Assembly (NCBI GenBank): GCA_016584495.1
Contig: WAID01000001.1
Span: 1,178,001 to 1,242,000 of the forward strand
Source of the DNA: Celoporthe dispersa
Lineage: Eukaryota; Ascomycota; Sordariomycetes; Diaporthales; Cryphonectriaceae
Direction: 5' to 3'
DNA: 64,000 bases
How positions within the stretch are numbered: the stretch's first letter is position 1; every line of letters starts with the position of its first letter. The translations under genes were made by a program, and so were the position numbers. Shown here in pieces: positions 45,872 through 55,995 of this stretch. The notes under the pieces are model-generated. The model did no database searches and was not told where the DNA came from. It worked only from the letters and a program-made list of their open reading frames with translations.

Positions 45872-45946
45872 CTAAAGAGACACACTATGAACAAATGCCC
45901 CCAGGATGACGAGGAAGATCCCCACCGTCCCGGATGCCTCGCTCAT
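45872..45946 (-). CDS. Tiny hydrophobic ORF (24 aa), uncertain
   Basis: A complete ATG-to-stop frame encodes MSEASGTVGIFLVILGAFVH plus four residues. Its centre is a single membrane-span-like segment (GIFLVILGAFV) after a short acidic N-terminus. It lies ~800 bp upstream of the histidine kinase start on the same strand, so it could be a uORF or a first exon of a small membrane protein. I cannot identify it, and chance is quite possible. Confidence 0.25.
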   Translation of the reverse strand: MSEASGTVGIFLVILGAFVHSVSL

Positions 45947-46110
45947 GGGCCCCCTTCTGCCAAGCCCAGGATGGGTTATTAGCCACCGGTCCAAGTGGGA
46001 TTGAGGGATAACCAGGCTGGAGGGCGGTTTTCTTTTGGTGCCGACCTACAAGGAGCAAGAGAGGTGAACAAGTTTAGCAGTATCGTATGTAGTTGTAGTA
46101 GTAAGAGTAG

Positions 46111-46137
46111 TTGTAGTACTACTAGTAGTAGTAGTAG
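46111..46137 (+). repeat. (TAG)n / (TAC)n trinucleotide repeat
   Basis: Tandem GTA/TAG units flanking a short TAC-type block in the gene-free region. Confidence 0.6.
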
Positions 46138-46779
46138 CTCAGTCCGCAAACGTACGTATCTGGACGTGGTCCCCCTGAAAGCGAGAGACCTGATGGGAAC
46201 TAGCCGTTGCCCCTAACCTGGCCCTTGATTTTCCTTTTTCTTTTTCTTTTTTTCCTTTTCCCCTTCTCCTTCTTCTGCCTTGCTTGACAGATGGAGGGGG
46301 AGAGAGGGAGAGAGATGAGCGGAGAGACGGGTAGCCTACACAGATGTAGAAGCCGTTGCTGCTGCAGTGCCCGTGGTCTCTGTGTAATAGCGTAGGGCGG
46401 GCGCGATTAGGTGTGGATCAATCGATCGTTTGAAACCGAGTTTCCCTGTCTTTTTGGGGTGCGGGCCTATGAGAGAGGGGGGGGGGGGATATAGAGGGGC
46501 CGCTTATTAGTGATCAGAGGTTCAAGAGAGAGGGGAAAGATAGAAAGGGAAAAAAAATGAGAGGGAAGGAAGGCAGTTTGAGGCTTAGATTGCGAGGCCG
46601 ATACGAGATGACAACCACGAGGCAGGTGTATGCAAAACTGACTGAATGCCTGCATGCATGCCGAGGAAGTACAGGCTGACCGCGAGCAGGGGTCGAGGGG
46701 GGCGCACGAGGAGGTCTATGGCAGTCTAGAACAAGACGTCGAATGGACCATGTGGAGTAGGTATGTTGCCTGCTGTCTC

Positions 46780-46783
<4 letters not shown>

Positions 46784-46870
<87 letters not shown>
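46784..46870 (+). repeat. (GT)43 microsatellite
   Basis: About 87 bp of uninterrupted GT dinucleotides, the longest perfect repeat in the window. It can adopt Z-DNA and is expected to be highly length-variable between isolates. Confidence 0.95.
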
Positions 46871-46874
<4 letters not shown>

Positions 46875-47936
46875 ACCGTGATAGATAGGGATTGGGAATA
46901 GTAAGTACAGTCAGGTGTGATGAGTAAGTTTTCTCGAGAAGCGTCGTGGTGGGCATGTGTGCGTGTTGGAGTAGAAGGAGAAGCAAGGGAGGAGAGGAAA
47001 TCTAGTCGTGAACCAGGCCTCTATCTATGTATGTATGTGTCGGTCTGCAGCTCGAGAAGGCTGTCTGGATTATGACTTGGGTGATAAGCATGACGAATTC
47101 CCGAACACACATACACACAAGTCTATGAGAAAAAGAAAAGAAAAAACAGAAGAACCAAGCCAGGTATGCAGCCAGCCAGACAGTGTCTCGAAGCCACATC
47201 TCTGACCACTTACTTACTCGGTGCATTACTCCGTGTCCGTACACAGCTGGAGCTGGTACCTACTAAATACCAGGCGCCGCAGTACTCAGTAATGCACAGG
47301 AAGGAGGGAAAAAGAATCCCGCCCCATGTACACACAGCAAAACGAGGACGTGACTTGTTGTAAAGCAGCACACATTCGAGCCGCGCCCGACGTTGTCTCT
47401 GTCGGGCTCTTCTGGCCCCATCCCGGAGTCCCAAGCACCAGCACCCAGGACCAGACCGTTGCCTCGGGCCTTCGCTTCTGTAGCAAGCATCTCCAAGCTA
47501 AGACGCGGTCAGCCCAGCGCTAGAAAGAAGGCGTCAAAGCCTCAAAGCTCCATCCCGGCGCCGAGAAGAGACCTGGGTACAGAATTCATTGCATCACTGT
47601 TGCGACACAGTATGGGCGAGTCAGTCGGTTGATACAGTCCTCTACTATAATAGATGCACACTACATGAGGACAGTCACGAGGGAGGGAAAGGCTGCTTCC
47701 GCCCTGCGGCTGAAGCGTCCAGGATGGAAAAGAAAAAGAAGAGAAACTGCCTCTTGACTATTTGTTTCCTCGTACCTGAAGACATAGCCCTGACTATTCA
47801 AGTGGGATCCCATGTACTCCGTGCTACTTTCTCCATAATATATGCCTGTAGTCGGCATGTACGGAGGGACCCACCACCATTGGTCATCGCATGAGGATCT
47901 TCATCCAGCCGTGCCAACCTGGGATCGAGCTTCACC

Positions 47937-47957
47937 TTCTCTCTCTCTCTCTCTCTC
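47937..47957 (+). repeat. (CT)n microsatellite
   Basis: About ten CT units followed by a T/C-rich tract, in the gene-free region. Confidence 0.8.
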
Positions 47958-49727
47958 ACATTTTCCCCCTTACCTTACTATGGTACTTTTTTTTCCCCCT
48001 TCTCCTTCTTTTCTTTCAGCTGTCCCGCCTGTACCATGCTCGGAAGCACCCCCCAGTTGCCGATCCCCCGGGCCTAGAGCGGTCTATGCCGGCTTGGTGT
48101 AAGCCTTGAGATTGCGAGGCTTGTGGAGACAGGGCTGGGCATGGGTGGGTCCTGGTCTCTGCAGCGCCGAACAGATGGATCCTCAGGTAGGGGGGAGAGA
48201 GAGAGGCAGAGAAGCGTCTTCCCGAAGACTTACGGGGCCGAAAAAGAAAGAAGGGAAGGGGAAAAAAAAAAACCGAGGGAGCGGAGCTTAGGAAGTACTA
48301 CTTAGGGTAGATGTGCGTTACCGTACAAGTACCGACAGGAGATCCCGCTACTCATTACACCTAGTGGTTCTGTCCACCAGGCTGCACCACCACCTCTGAG
48401 AGGGATCTCGATCACTGCTGGCTTGCTTAACTACCTGCCTCCACCTACTCTCGGGACTGAGGCACCGAGAGGCCTCGGCCCTCCGAACGGCCCCAGCCGC
48501 GATGTCTTGTCTTTGTGTGTTGGTGTGAGATCAGAAGAAAAAAAGAAGCCAATCAGACCTGTTCGAGTCATTCAAGTTTCTCTGTCTCCCTCAGATATCA
48601 CCTATTCGATCGTTAGAGAGGTATACTTGCTTCTACCAGAAGAAGAAGAAGAAGAAAGAAAGAAAAAAAGGCACAGGATCCCCAGTCCGTAACTCGGGGC
48701 GGTGAATGGCGGGCTACCAAGTCTTGTTTCATCCATCCCCCTCCTTCCCATACACACGCGCGCGCGCACCATCTAGAACAGTGCTGCACGGCGCAGGTTG
48801 ACTTATTCACCCGGGCGGCCGTGAACTTGTTTCTCCTTGCATACCCTCTTTCAGGAAAAGGAATGTGAGACCCGTGTGATGGGATAGGCGGATAGCTGCC
48901 CCCGCTCTCTCTTTCTCTCTCTCTCCACCAGGCTCGGGCACCTCGTGGTGGCTGAATCAAAATCTTGGGCCTCGACCGATCTATGACAGCTACTACTGTA
49001 CTACTACGACTGCATGGTACTTCACGGCATGCAATGCATTACCTACCTCATACGTAGTAAATCATACGCGGCATTGAGAAAGAAAAGAAGGGAAAGAAGA
49101 AAAGAGAACCCCCTTCTGGCCCAATGGGAATTTGTAGATAGCCGGCCTACCGAGTAATGGCGTCAAAAAGGACTCTGCTATGTAAGCCAGCACCAGGCGA
49201 TAGTAGTGATAGTGGGAGGAGTGACTCTCCACACATTAGCCCTCGCAGCAAGCCACTTGACATGTACATATGTGTGTAACTGACTGCTGCCCCGGTTCAT
49301 CCGATGGCGGGTCTTCAGAAGCCCGACCCGGCCTTGCGTCGTAGGACCCGTTGGCGACCGGACGGGAGGCCCATCCGGGGCATACACACTGGGCCCGTGG
49401 GTGGCAGGTGTGCCTACATACATAGTACTACGGTAGTAACAAAAAGTTTCCATCTCTCGCCCTTGTCTCAACATGGTCATGCTCACCGGAATGAATCTCG
49501 TTCGAACCAACGAGTATGGCTTCTCGACTGAGGCCAAATATGATGCGCAGATTCAATCTTTATTTGATTGCAGAACTCCTTGCATGCAATATGACTGCAG
49601 GCTGTGATATATTTATCACATGAGAGTGGGAAGAGAAAAAGCATCGTGCTATGGTACTACTAGTACACCCAAAACGAGCGACAATATAAGCAAAAGAGAC
49701 CCACTCGAGCGAGGATTTCCACCCATC

Positions 49728-49746
49728 ACCACACACACACACACAC
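49728..49746 (+). repeat. (CA)n microsatellite
   Basis: About nine CA units in the gene-free region. Confidence 0.8.
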
Positions 49747-50625
49747 TCTCACTCTTCCGTCCCTTCCAAGCGCCCAGCTCTCAAACCCATCTCCATAATA
49801 AAAAATCCCTCCCTCCCTCCCCCCAAAAATGGCCCCCATGCTACGAACCCTTCAATTGGCTGCACCACCCGCCCAGGCCAACCAATCCCGCACCCACAAG
49901 GCCATCGTCCCGGCGGCTATCAGAGCTGCCTCACACTCCGATTGGATAATTCTCTACCCCCCTCCCACTTCTGTCTGTCCCATTCGTGGTTCTGCACATG
50001 CAGGTCGCATCACGGCATGGGCCTGGCCGGCACTGCAGGCACTGGCAGGACCCCCAAAGGAGGGTCGCTCGGCGCCTGTCCAGTGTGACAACCTATCGCG
50101 AACGAGAGCAAGACCAGGGGGTTGCAGCTGGTAGGCTCGGATGTAGAAAGGAAAAGTGTGGGTGAATGTGTGTGTGTGGTCGCTTATAATCATGGGAGAG
50201 GGGGGGAGGGGAGGCCATTGAAGATCTCCTCTTCTTCCGCGCGTCCAGAGCTGGACTTTCCTTTTCTCTCATCTGCTGAGCTGTACAAGTACCATTTCCT
50301 TACTTTCCTTCAATTGTCAGAAGGCTTGAGTTCGTGCCATCGTCGACGGAGAACGAGGTGCGAGCACAACACGGGCCATTGATTGCTCTTGCGATAACGA
50401 CGAGGACGACTTCTCGTGTGCTACCTCGATAGCACCACCACTCCGCGAAGGCCTCCGATGTGAGAGCCTGGTGCGACCGCTGCCCAGTCAGCAACAAATA
50501 ATCACCAAAGGGAGCAGCAGTTGAAAAGAACACAGCGACGCAGGCTATCGTCGTCCATACACCAGCACCACCACCACCAACCCTACGCTTATACTTCCCG
50601 CCGACCCCGCCCATAACCGCCCAAG

Positions 50626-51708
50626 ATGAAGGAGGCGATAAAGCGCTGGAACCCAGAGCGCAACTGGAGCTACAAGCCCTTCAACCGCAAGTGGAGGAAG
50701 CGCGCGCCCATGTTCTGGATCATGCCCTTTGAGCTGGCGGGAACCGTCTGCCTGCTGGTCCTCTTCGCCATCGCCCAGCCGGACCTGTTCCGCACCCAGC
50801 TGTGGGAGATCGGCTACGTCTGGGGCTTCAACTCGAACCCGGACATTATCCTGTACGCGGAGGCCAACCACAAGCCTCACCCGAACGTGCCCTTTGTGTG
50901 GTCCTTGGAGTGAGTCTAGAGTATCCTCTCTTTGCAAGAAAAGAAAAGAAAGAAGAAGAAAAGAAAAAGGAAGATTGTATCGCGTGGAAAAGAAGTAAGC
51001 TGACAGTATGAACCCCAACAGGCTCACAGACTACAACGTCGGAATCTCCGTCCTCTCCCTCTTCGTCCTCCTCGCCAAGCTTGTCGGCTTCATCATGCGC
51101 GTCTGGACCCCCAATCATGGGCGTCTTCTTCAGCCTCGCCCTGTCCGTCATGTACACCGTCAGCGTCTACGGCCAGATGGGGCCCGACTACTACGACCCG
51201 GCCCACCCGAGCCCCATCGCCTGGTACATCCGCTACGGCTGCTGGCCCGCCGTCAACTTTCCCAACAACGCCGTGGGGAGCTGTCACATGGCCGTGGGCA
51301 CCTACTCGGTCACCGTCTATCTGCTGTAAGTTTTTTTATTTTTGTGAGACGGCGACAACCAGGGGAGGTTCCTCCACCACAAGCAGCACAGGAGATCACT
51401 GACCCGGCATCTCTCTCTTCTCCAGGTTCATCTACCTCCTCTGTCTGGGCTACGCAATCTACAACATGATCCCGACCGCCCAAGAGAAAGAAGAAATCAA
51501 GACCCGCAAGGCCATGAAGGCCGACGACGCCTCATCAGGCCGCATGACCCCCGTCGACAAGGTCATGTTCGAGATGGTCCCGCCACAGCCGTCCATGATG
51601 TCCCCGGCGCATCCACAGTACCAGTACCAGCAGCAGCAGGTGCCCTTCACCCCGAGGACGCAGGCCTTCCAGACGCTGGAACGAAAACTTCCCCTGCGGG
51701 GCGACTGA
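50626..51708 (+). CDS. Four-span fungal membrane protein of unknown function, 289 aa; one-base frame break
   Basis: Exons are 50626..50909, 51022..51325 and 51426..51708. The introns (GTGAGT...CAACAG; GTAAGT...CTCCAG) join FVWSLE|LTDYNVGIS and YLL|FIYLLCLGY. The N-terminus is basic (MKEAIKRWNPERNWSYKPFN). Spans are about MPFELAGTVCLLVLFAIA, VGISVLSLFVLLAKLVGFIM, PIMGVFFSLALSVMYTVSVY and YSVTVYLLFIYLLCLGYAIY. Between spans 3 and 4 a Cys-containing loop holds IRYGCWPAVNFPNNAVGSCH. The cytoplasmic tail is Gln/Pro-rich. A single extra A at 51113-51114 breaks the frame between MRVWTP and IMGVFF; later intron phases fit only without it. This looks like a conserved filamentous-fungal family without an assigned role. 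Confidence 0.82.
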
Positions 51709-52224
51709 GCGGAGATGGGTGGGGTGGATTACTTGGTGAAGGAAAGAGAAAGAAAAAAAAATGCTGGGCTTCCGTGCCAAAGCGAGCCCTGGCGCAGGAT
51801 TGTTCTTCAAAGGTGGAAGAATGCAGACCTGCAAGGGCAGCCAGTTGATTGTTTTTGAATGACCGGGGTTGGATTTTGGATGACCTTTTCTCTTTCTTTC
51901 CCTTTCCCATATTACTATTGTGAGCTGGACATAATTTCTTTTTGACGCTGTTAAGGATACCAGGGGCGTTTTCGGACTCGGGCAGAAATACCAGATTACC
52001 AATACGGTCTCTTCAAATTGGATCGCATCATATTCGCTGATTACGAGCCTGGTCTCAAAGACTACAAGACTGTGTGCACTGTGGAGGAGCTTGTTACGAT
52101 TGTTGTTCATCCAAGGCCTCCTCGATGCTATGAGACTATAGGGTGCTGTCCCATCCTCGGCACTGAACTTATGCTTATCCTACGACTCTTCTTCCCTAGG
52201 GGCCTTCGGCCCGACAGCAGAATC
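51709..52224. other. Convergent 3' flanks
   Basis: 3' flanks of the four-span protein gene (+) and LysRS (-). A purine-rich tract at 51738-51762 and a T/C tract near 51886-51908. No gene. Confidence 0.45.
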
Positions 52225-54376
52225 CTAAGAGGTGGGATCATCCTCAATGATTTTAGGCACATACCTCCTGTATGCCCTTTCCGAGATGTCATCGTTCGTG
52301 TTCGTCTCGGGTATGTCCTCCGCCATATTGAGGAACGAAGCAGCAGAGAAAGCGTCGAGGCCTATGGAGGGCGGCGCCTGCTTCGTGCTACCCTCGGAGC
52401 TCATCTTCAAGATCCTCGGCTTCAGTGCTGTCTTCTCTTCTTCGGCCTCAGCAGCCGCTGTCTCCCGACTGATCTTCTCACGCGGGTTCTGCGGGCCACT
52501 GGATGCCAACCCAACAACATTCCGCAGGTTTCCAAATGGTAGGACCTCGCTGATCCTCTTCGACCCCGTGAACAGCATGACAAGCCTGTCGACGCCGCAC
52601 CCCCAGCCTCCCGTGGGCGGGAGACCGGACTCCAGGACAGAGATGTACTGCTCGTCAATGACATGCGGCGGGTCCTCGTCGTCCTGGTCCACCGCTTCCT
52701 CGCCCTGCTCCCCCAACTTCGCTTTGGCCTGGTTTACAAACTTGCGCTTCTGCTTGAAGGGGTCGTTCTCCTCCTCGTACATGTTGGCCAGCTCGTTGCC
52801 GCCGAAGAAGAGCTCCGCGCGCGCCGCAACCTGCTGCCCCGTCGTGGGACAGGTGAAAGACTTGGCCAGTGGCGACATGCATACCGGGTGGTTGATGATG
52901 TACAGCGGTCGGTCTCTGGACTTTGGCTCGATGACCGCCGCGGCCATGTGGTCAAGAAGCTTGGCAAGGGAGGGGTTGGGCGGCAGGGATTCATGCCAGT
53001 CCTTGTCTGCGTCTTTCAGGAGCTTCAAAATGTCCGTGACAGCCCTGGGAGAGTCCAGGTTGGGCAGAGGCTGGCCCAGTGCCTCTTCGAGGGCCGGGAT
53101 GAATTCGATCCGCTCAAAGCGCCTTTCGAAGATCTTGGGATCTGGCGCCTCCACTTGGAGTTCGTTCTTGGCGAGGAAAGCACTGACGCCCTTTGCGAGC
53201 GTGGCCATGAGGTTCTCGGTGATGTGGAGCAAGGAATCGAGGTTCGCATAGGCTAGATAGAACTCACACGTGGTGAACTCGGGATTATGAGTAGCGTCCA
53301 CGCCTTCATTCCTAAAAGATGGGCCAATCTCGAAGACCCTGTCGAGACCACCAACGACGAGTCGTTTCAGCCATAGTTCGGGGGCAATGCGCAGCGCCAT
53401 ATCCTTATGAGTGAATTCGGTGGCGTGGGTTGAGAAGGGCCGGGCCACCGCTCCTCCGGCGTTGGCAGCCAAGACAGGAGTCTGGACCTCGACGCACTTG
53501 AGCGTCTTGCCTAGATGCTCCCTCAGATGGTGGGTGATAAATGCGCGTACGAGTAAGGTGTCCCTCGCCGAGCGGTTTAGTAGCAGGTCTATGTGCCGGT
53601 TGTGCATTCTTGACTCTTGTGGGATCTGGAATGGCAGCGGCGCTATGCTGGGAGACAGCAGCTGCGGGCTATGTAAGGCCTCGATGGACAGCTCCATCGA
53701 GTCCGACCTTGCTGGCCGACCGGTGACAGCTATTGTTGCGCGAGAACCGTTAGCGAGAACCCGCACCCACCGGGTCCGGAAGCAGGTCCAGACTCACAGA
53801 TATGATCTCCCCTCTTGAGCAGCATGGACATCGCCTTGAACTGCTTGGCGTCGGTGCGATCTGTCAACTTGCCAAGGTTCACCAGGGCCTGAGTGGATAT
53901 GCCATCTTGCAGGATCTTGACTATGTAAAATTTGGCGCCGAACCGTCGGACATGTAGCACACGTCCTGGGAGGGATCAGTCATGGGCCTGCGTCGACGGG
54001 GCGGGAATTAGGGCGCACCGCAGAGCGTGTATTGTTCCGATACATTCGCAAGGTCCGTGGCAGCGCGGGTCTCGAACTCGGCCTGGAACGCACGAATACT
54101 TTTTGCCTTCCCCTTCTTCGTGAGCCTAGGATAGTCCAGTCCGCCGGCGGGCCGCAGCTCCTTCAGGCGGGCGGCCATGAGTGCGCTGCGCTCCTCAGCA
54201 CTATAGTTTCCATCATCCTGCGTAGAGCTTGCTGTAGACTTCTGCCTCCGACAGGCTAGGGGAGCACCCGCCCTGGCGAGCTCATAAAACCGCAAGTACG
54301 CAGAGCATCGTGAGGGTGTTGCCGTTGGGAGTGGTTGGACAGCGTACGGACGGAGGAAACGGAGTCGAGGTACCAT
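52225..54376 (-). CDS. MSK1: Lysyl-tRNA synthetase, class II, probably mitochondrial, 676 aa
   Basis: Exons are 54376..54019, 53965..53798 and 53729..52225. The introns (GTGCGC...CCCAG; GTGAGT...AATAG) join EQYTLC(G)RVLHVRR and RGDHI(S)VTGRPARSDSM. The N-terminus is Arg-rich without acids (MVPRLRFLRPYAVQP), fitting a mitochondrial targeting peptide. The OB-fold anticodon domain shows RRFGAKFYIVKILQDG and RGDHISVTGRPARS. The catalytic domain shows motif 1 around RAFITHHLREHLGKTLKCVE, motif 2 FEIGPSFRNEGVDATHNPEF, LFFGGNELANMYEE and motif 3 GWGCGVDRLVMLFTG. A C-terminal extension of ~110 residues after motif 3 is acidic and probably disordered. It charges mitochondrial tRNA-Lys. It starts divergently from TIM10. 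Confidence 0.93.
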
Positions 54377-55052
54377 CTTGACGGTGACGCTACCCAGAGG
54401 GAGAACCTTTGGCGGAACGAGTCAGCAAGCTAGTCGCATGATCTTCTTTTTGGGAGATTACAGTTTGACACAGAAGAGAATATTCAGAGAGTAGGCAATT
54501 TTGATCACGCACGACCGAGGCCGTGTCAGTCGCAACGGTTCTAAGGTTTATGCGGTGTCATCATGAAAAGATTGTAATCGCAGGATTTAATATGCAATAA
54601 GAAAAAAAGTGAGATAACCTACAGTCCTCTTTCAAATAGTCGCCATAGTCCCCTCCAAGGCGGACGCAAGAAGAAGGGCGCGCTGGTCGAGATTGTGAAG
54701 TGGTGTTGTCAGGTGCGTGCGCATTTGACGATGCAAGCTCTGGAAATTTTGCAGCTAGAGATGCTGAGCTTCCACCGGCGGGTCAGCACAGGGGTCCAAG
54801 GGCGAGCCCCTGACAGCAAATTGACCAATGGCAACCACAGCAGCGGGCCCACCTCTCGACGTCACTTGCCCGTAGTCAACTCAATTTTTGGCAGCCTTCG
54901 AGTTCAGAGCCGCGCTCGACTTTCACATCAGCCCCAAGCTCCGACAGACTGGCCTTCTTCCTCTCAACCTCCGTACGCGATCCCGACATACGTCCAAGGT
55001 CCAAAGACAAAGCTATAGCTGTCTCCTCCGTCTCCACACAGCCAAGATCAAG
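54377..55052. promoter_or_regulatory. Divergent promoter region between mitochondrial LysRS and TIM10
   Basis: 676 bp separates the start codons of two nuclear genes for mitochondrial proteins. A CRE-like GACGTCAC lies at about 54858-54865. The TIM10 leader is C/A-rich. Shared control is plausible but not shown. Confidence 0.45.
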
Positions 55053-55418
55053 ATGTCCTTCCTTGGATTCGGCCGCCCTCAGCCCTCGTCGGCAGAGAAG
55101 ATCGCCGCCGTCGAGAATGAGATGAAGATTGTCTTCGATATGCAGAACCGGTATGCCTTACACACGCGCGATCGCTTTCAATACCATACTTGATGAAGGT
55201 GCTGACGACTCGCCTTGTGCAGCCTGAACAAGATGTGCCAGCAGAAGTGCGTCCCCAACGACTACCGCGAGGGAGAGCTCAACAAGGGCGAGAGCGTCTG
55301 CCTGGACCGCTGCGCCGCCAAGTTCTTCGACGTCCATATGAAGGTCTCCGACATCATGCAGAGCGAGCAGCAGAGACAAATGGGTGGCGCTGGCGGTGGT
55401 GCTGGCTGGGGCCGATAG
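55053..55418 (+). CDS. TIM10: Mitochondrial import inner membrane translocase subunit Tim10, 97 aa
   Basis: Exons are 55053..55150 and 55223..55418, with a 72-nt intron (GTATGC...TGCAG, phase 2), giving VFDMQN(R)LNKMCQQKC. The small Tim fold is clear: twin CX3C motifs, CQQKC and CLDRC, separated by 15 residues, flanked by amphipathic helices (AENEM-type first helix and AAKFFDVHMKVSDIM). The Gly-rich tail GGAGGGAGWGR is common in fungal Tim10. With Tim9 it forms the intermembrane-space chaperone hexamer that carries hydrophobic precursors to TIM22 and SAM; the cysteines are oxidised by Mia40. Confidence 0.97.
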
Positions 55419-55995
55419 ATCCTACGTGCGGAGCTCAGATGCTTCTAAGCTGCTAGAGGGTGGAGAGACTACAGCTCTCTGGCCATACCTTCTGAGCGTG
55501 GCTGTGTAGGAACCTGTGGGTCGGTTTTGCATGCGCCGAAGAGTCGCTAGGGAGAGACTCGACCATGAACTCTCTCCTATCCGAGATAGGCCTGGTTCTG
55601 GAATCAAATGAGGAGTTGGGCTTGGGCGACGAGAGAAATCGCCGGGTTGTGAGGTGGGCCTGGGAAATAAATGGGTTGCATGTTGTGGATTCTCAAGTGT
55701 GCATTATTAGGCTTGACTTGATATCCCATGGGTATGTGACATTGTGCTATAGAATTCTCCCTCCTCGAAAGAAAATATCCAAAAAGGAAAGAAAAAAAAA
55801 ATCAAATACATAACAGAGGCTCTAGTTTCCCTTCAGATGTAGGTAAGAAGTCGCCCAACTCCATTCTCCGAGGCTTGAGAATGCTGAAAAAAAGATGTGT
55901 CGCTATGTATGCGCCCGGAGCAATCCAGCCCAGCCGTCCTGGCTTAGAACACCAACAGAATAAATCACCAAGCGCTTGGTTACATTGCGCGCAGT
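55419..55995. other. Convergent 3' flanks
   Basis: 3' flanks of TIM10 (+) and the STB6-like gene (-). A short A-rich tract at 55769-55805. No gene. Confidence 0.45.

Larger units (their letters stand above)
45141..50625. other. 5.5-kb gene-free, microsatellite-rich region
   Basis: No protein-coding gene is supported. The sequence is full of polypurine/polypyrimidine tracts, poly-A, poly-G and di- and trinucleotide repeats. Starts of the flanking genes face away from it: the histidine kinase (-) and the four-span membrane protein (+). It may therefore be two long promoters or leaders. Donor- and acceptor-like motifs occur, so 5'-UTR introns are possible. A 24-codon hydrophobic frame at 45872..45946 (-) is listed separately. 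Confidence 0.6.

Noticed and set aside
46774..46881. Open frames of alternating Cys-Val through the GT repeat
   Set aside because: Pure simple-sequence DNA; no start context or conservation is expected.
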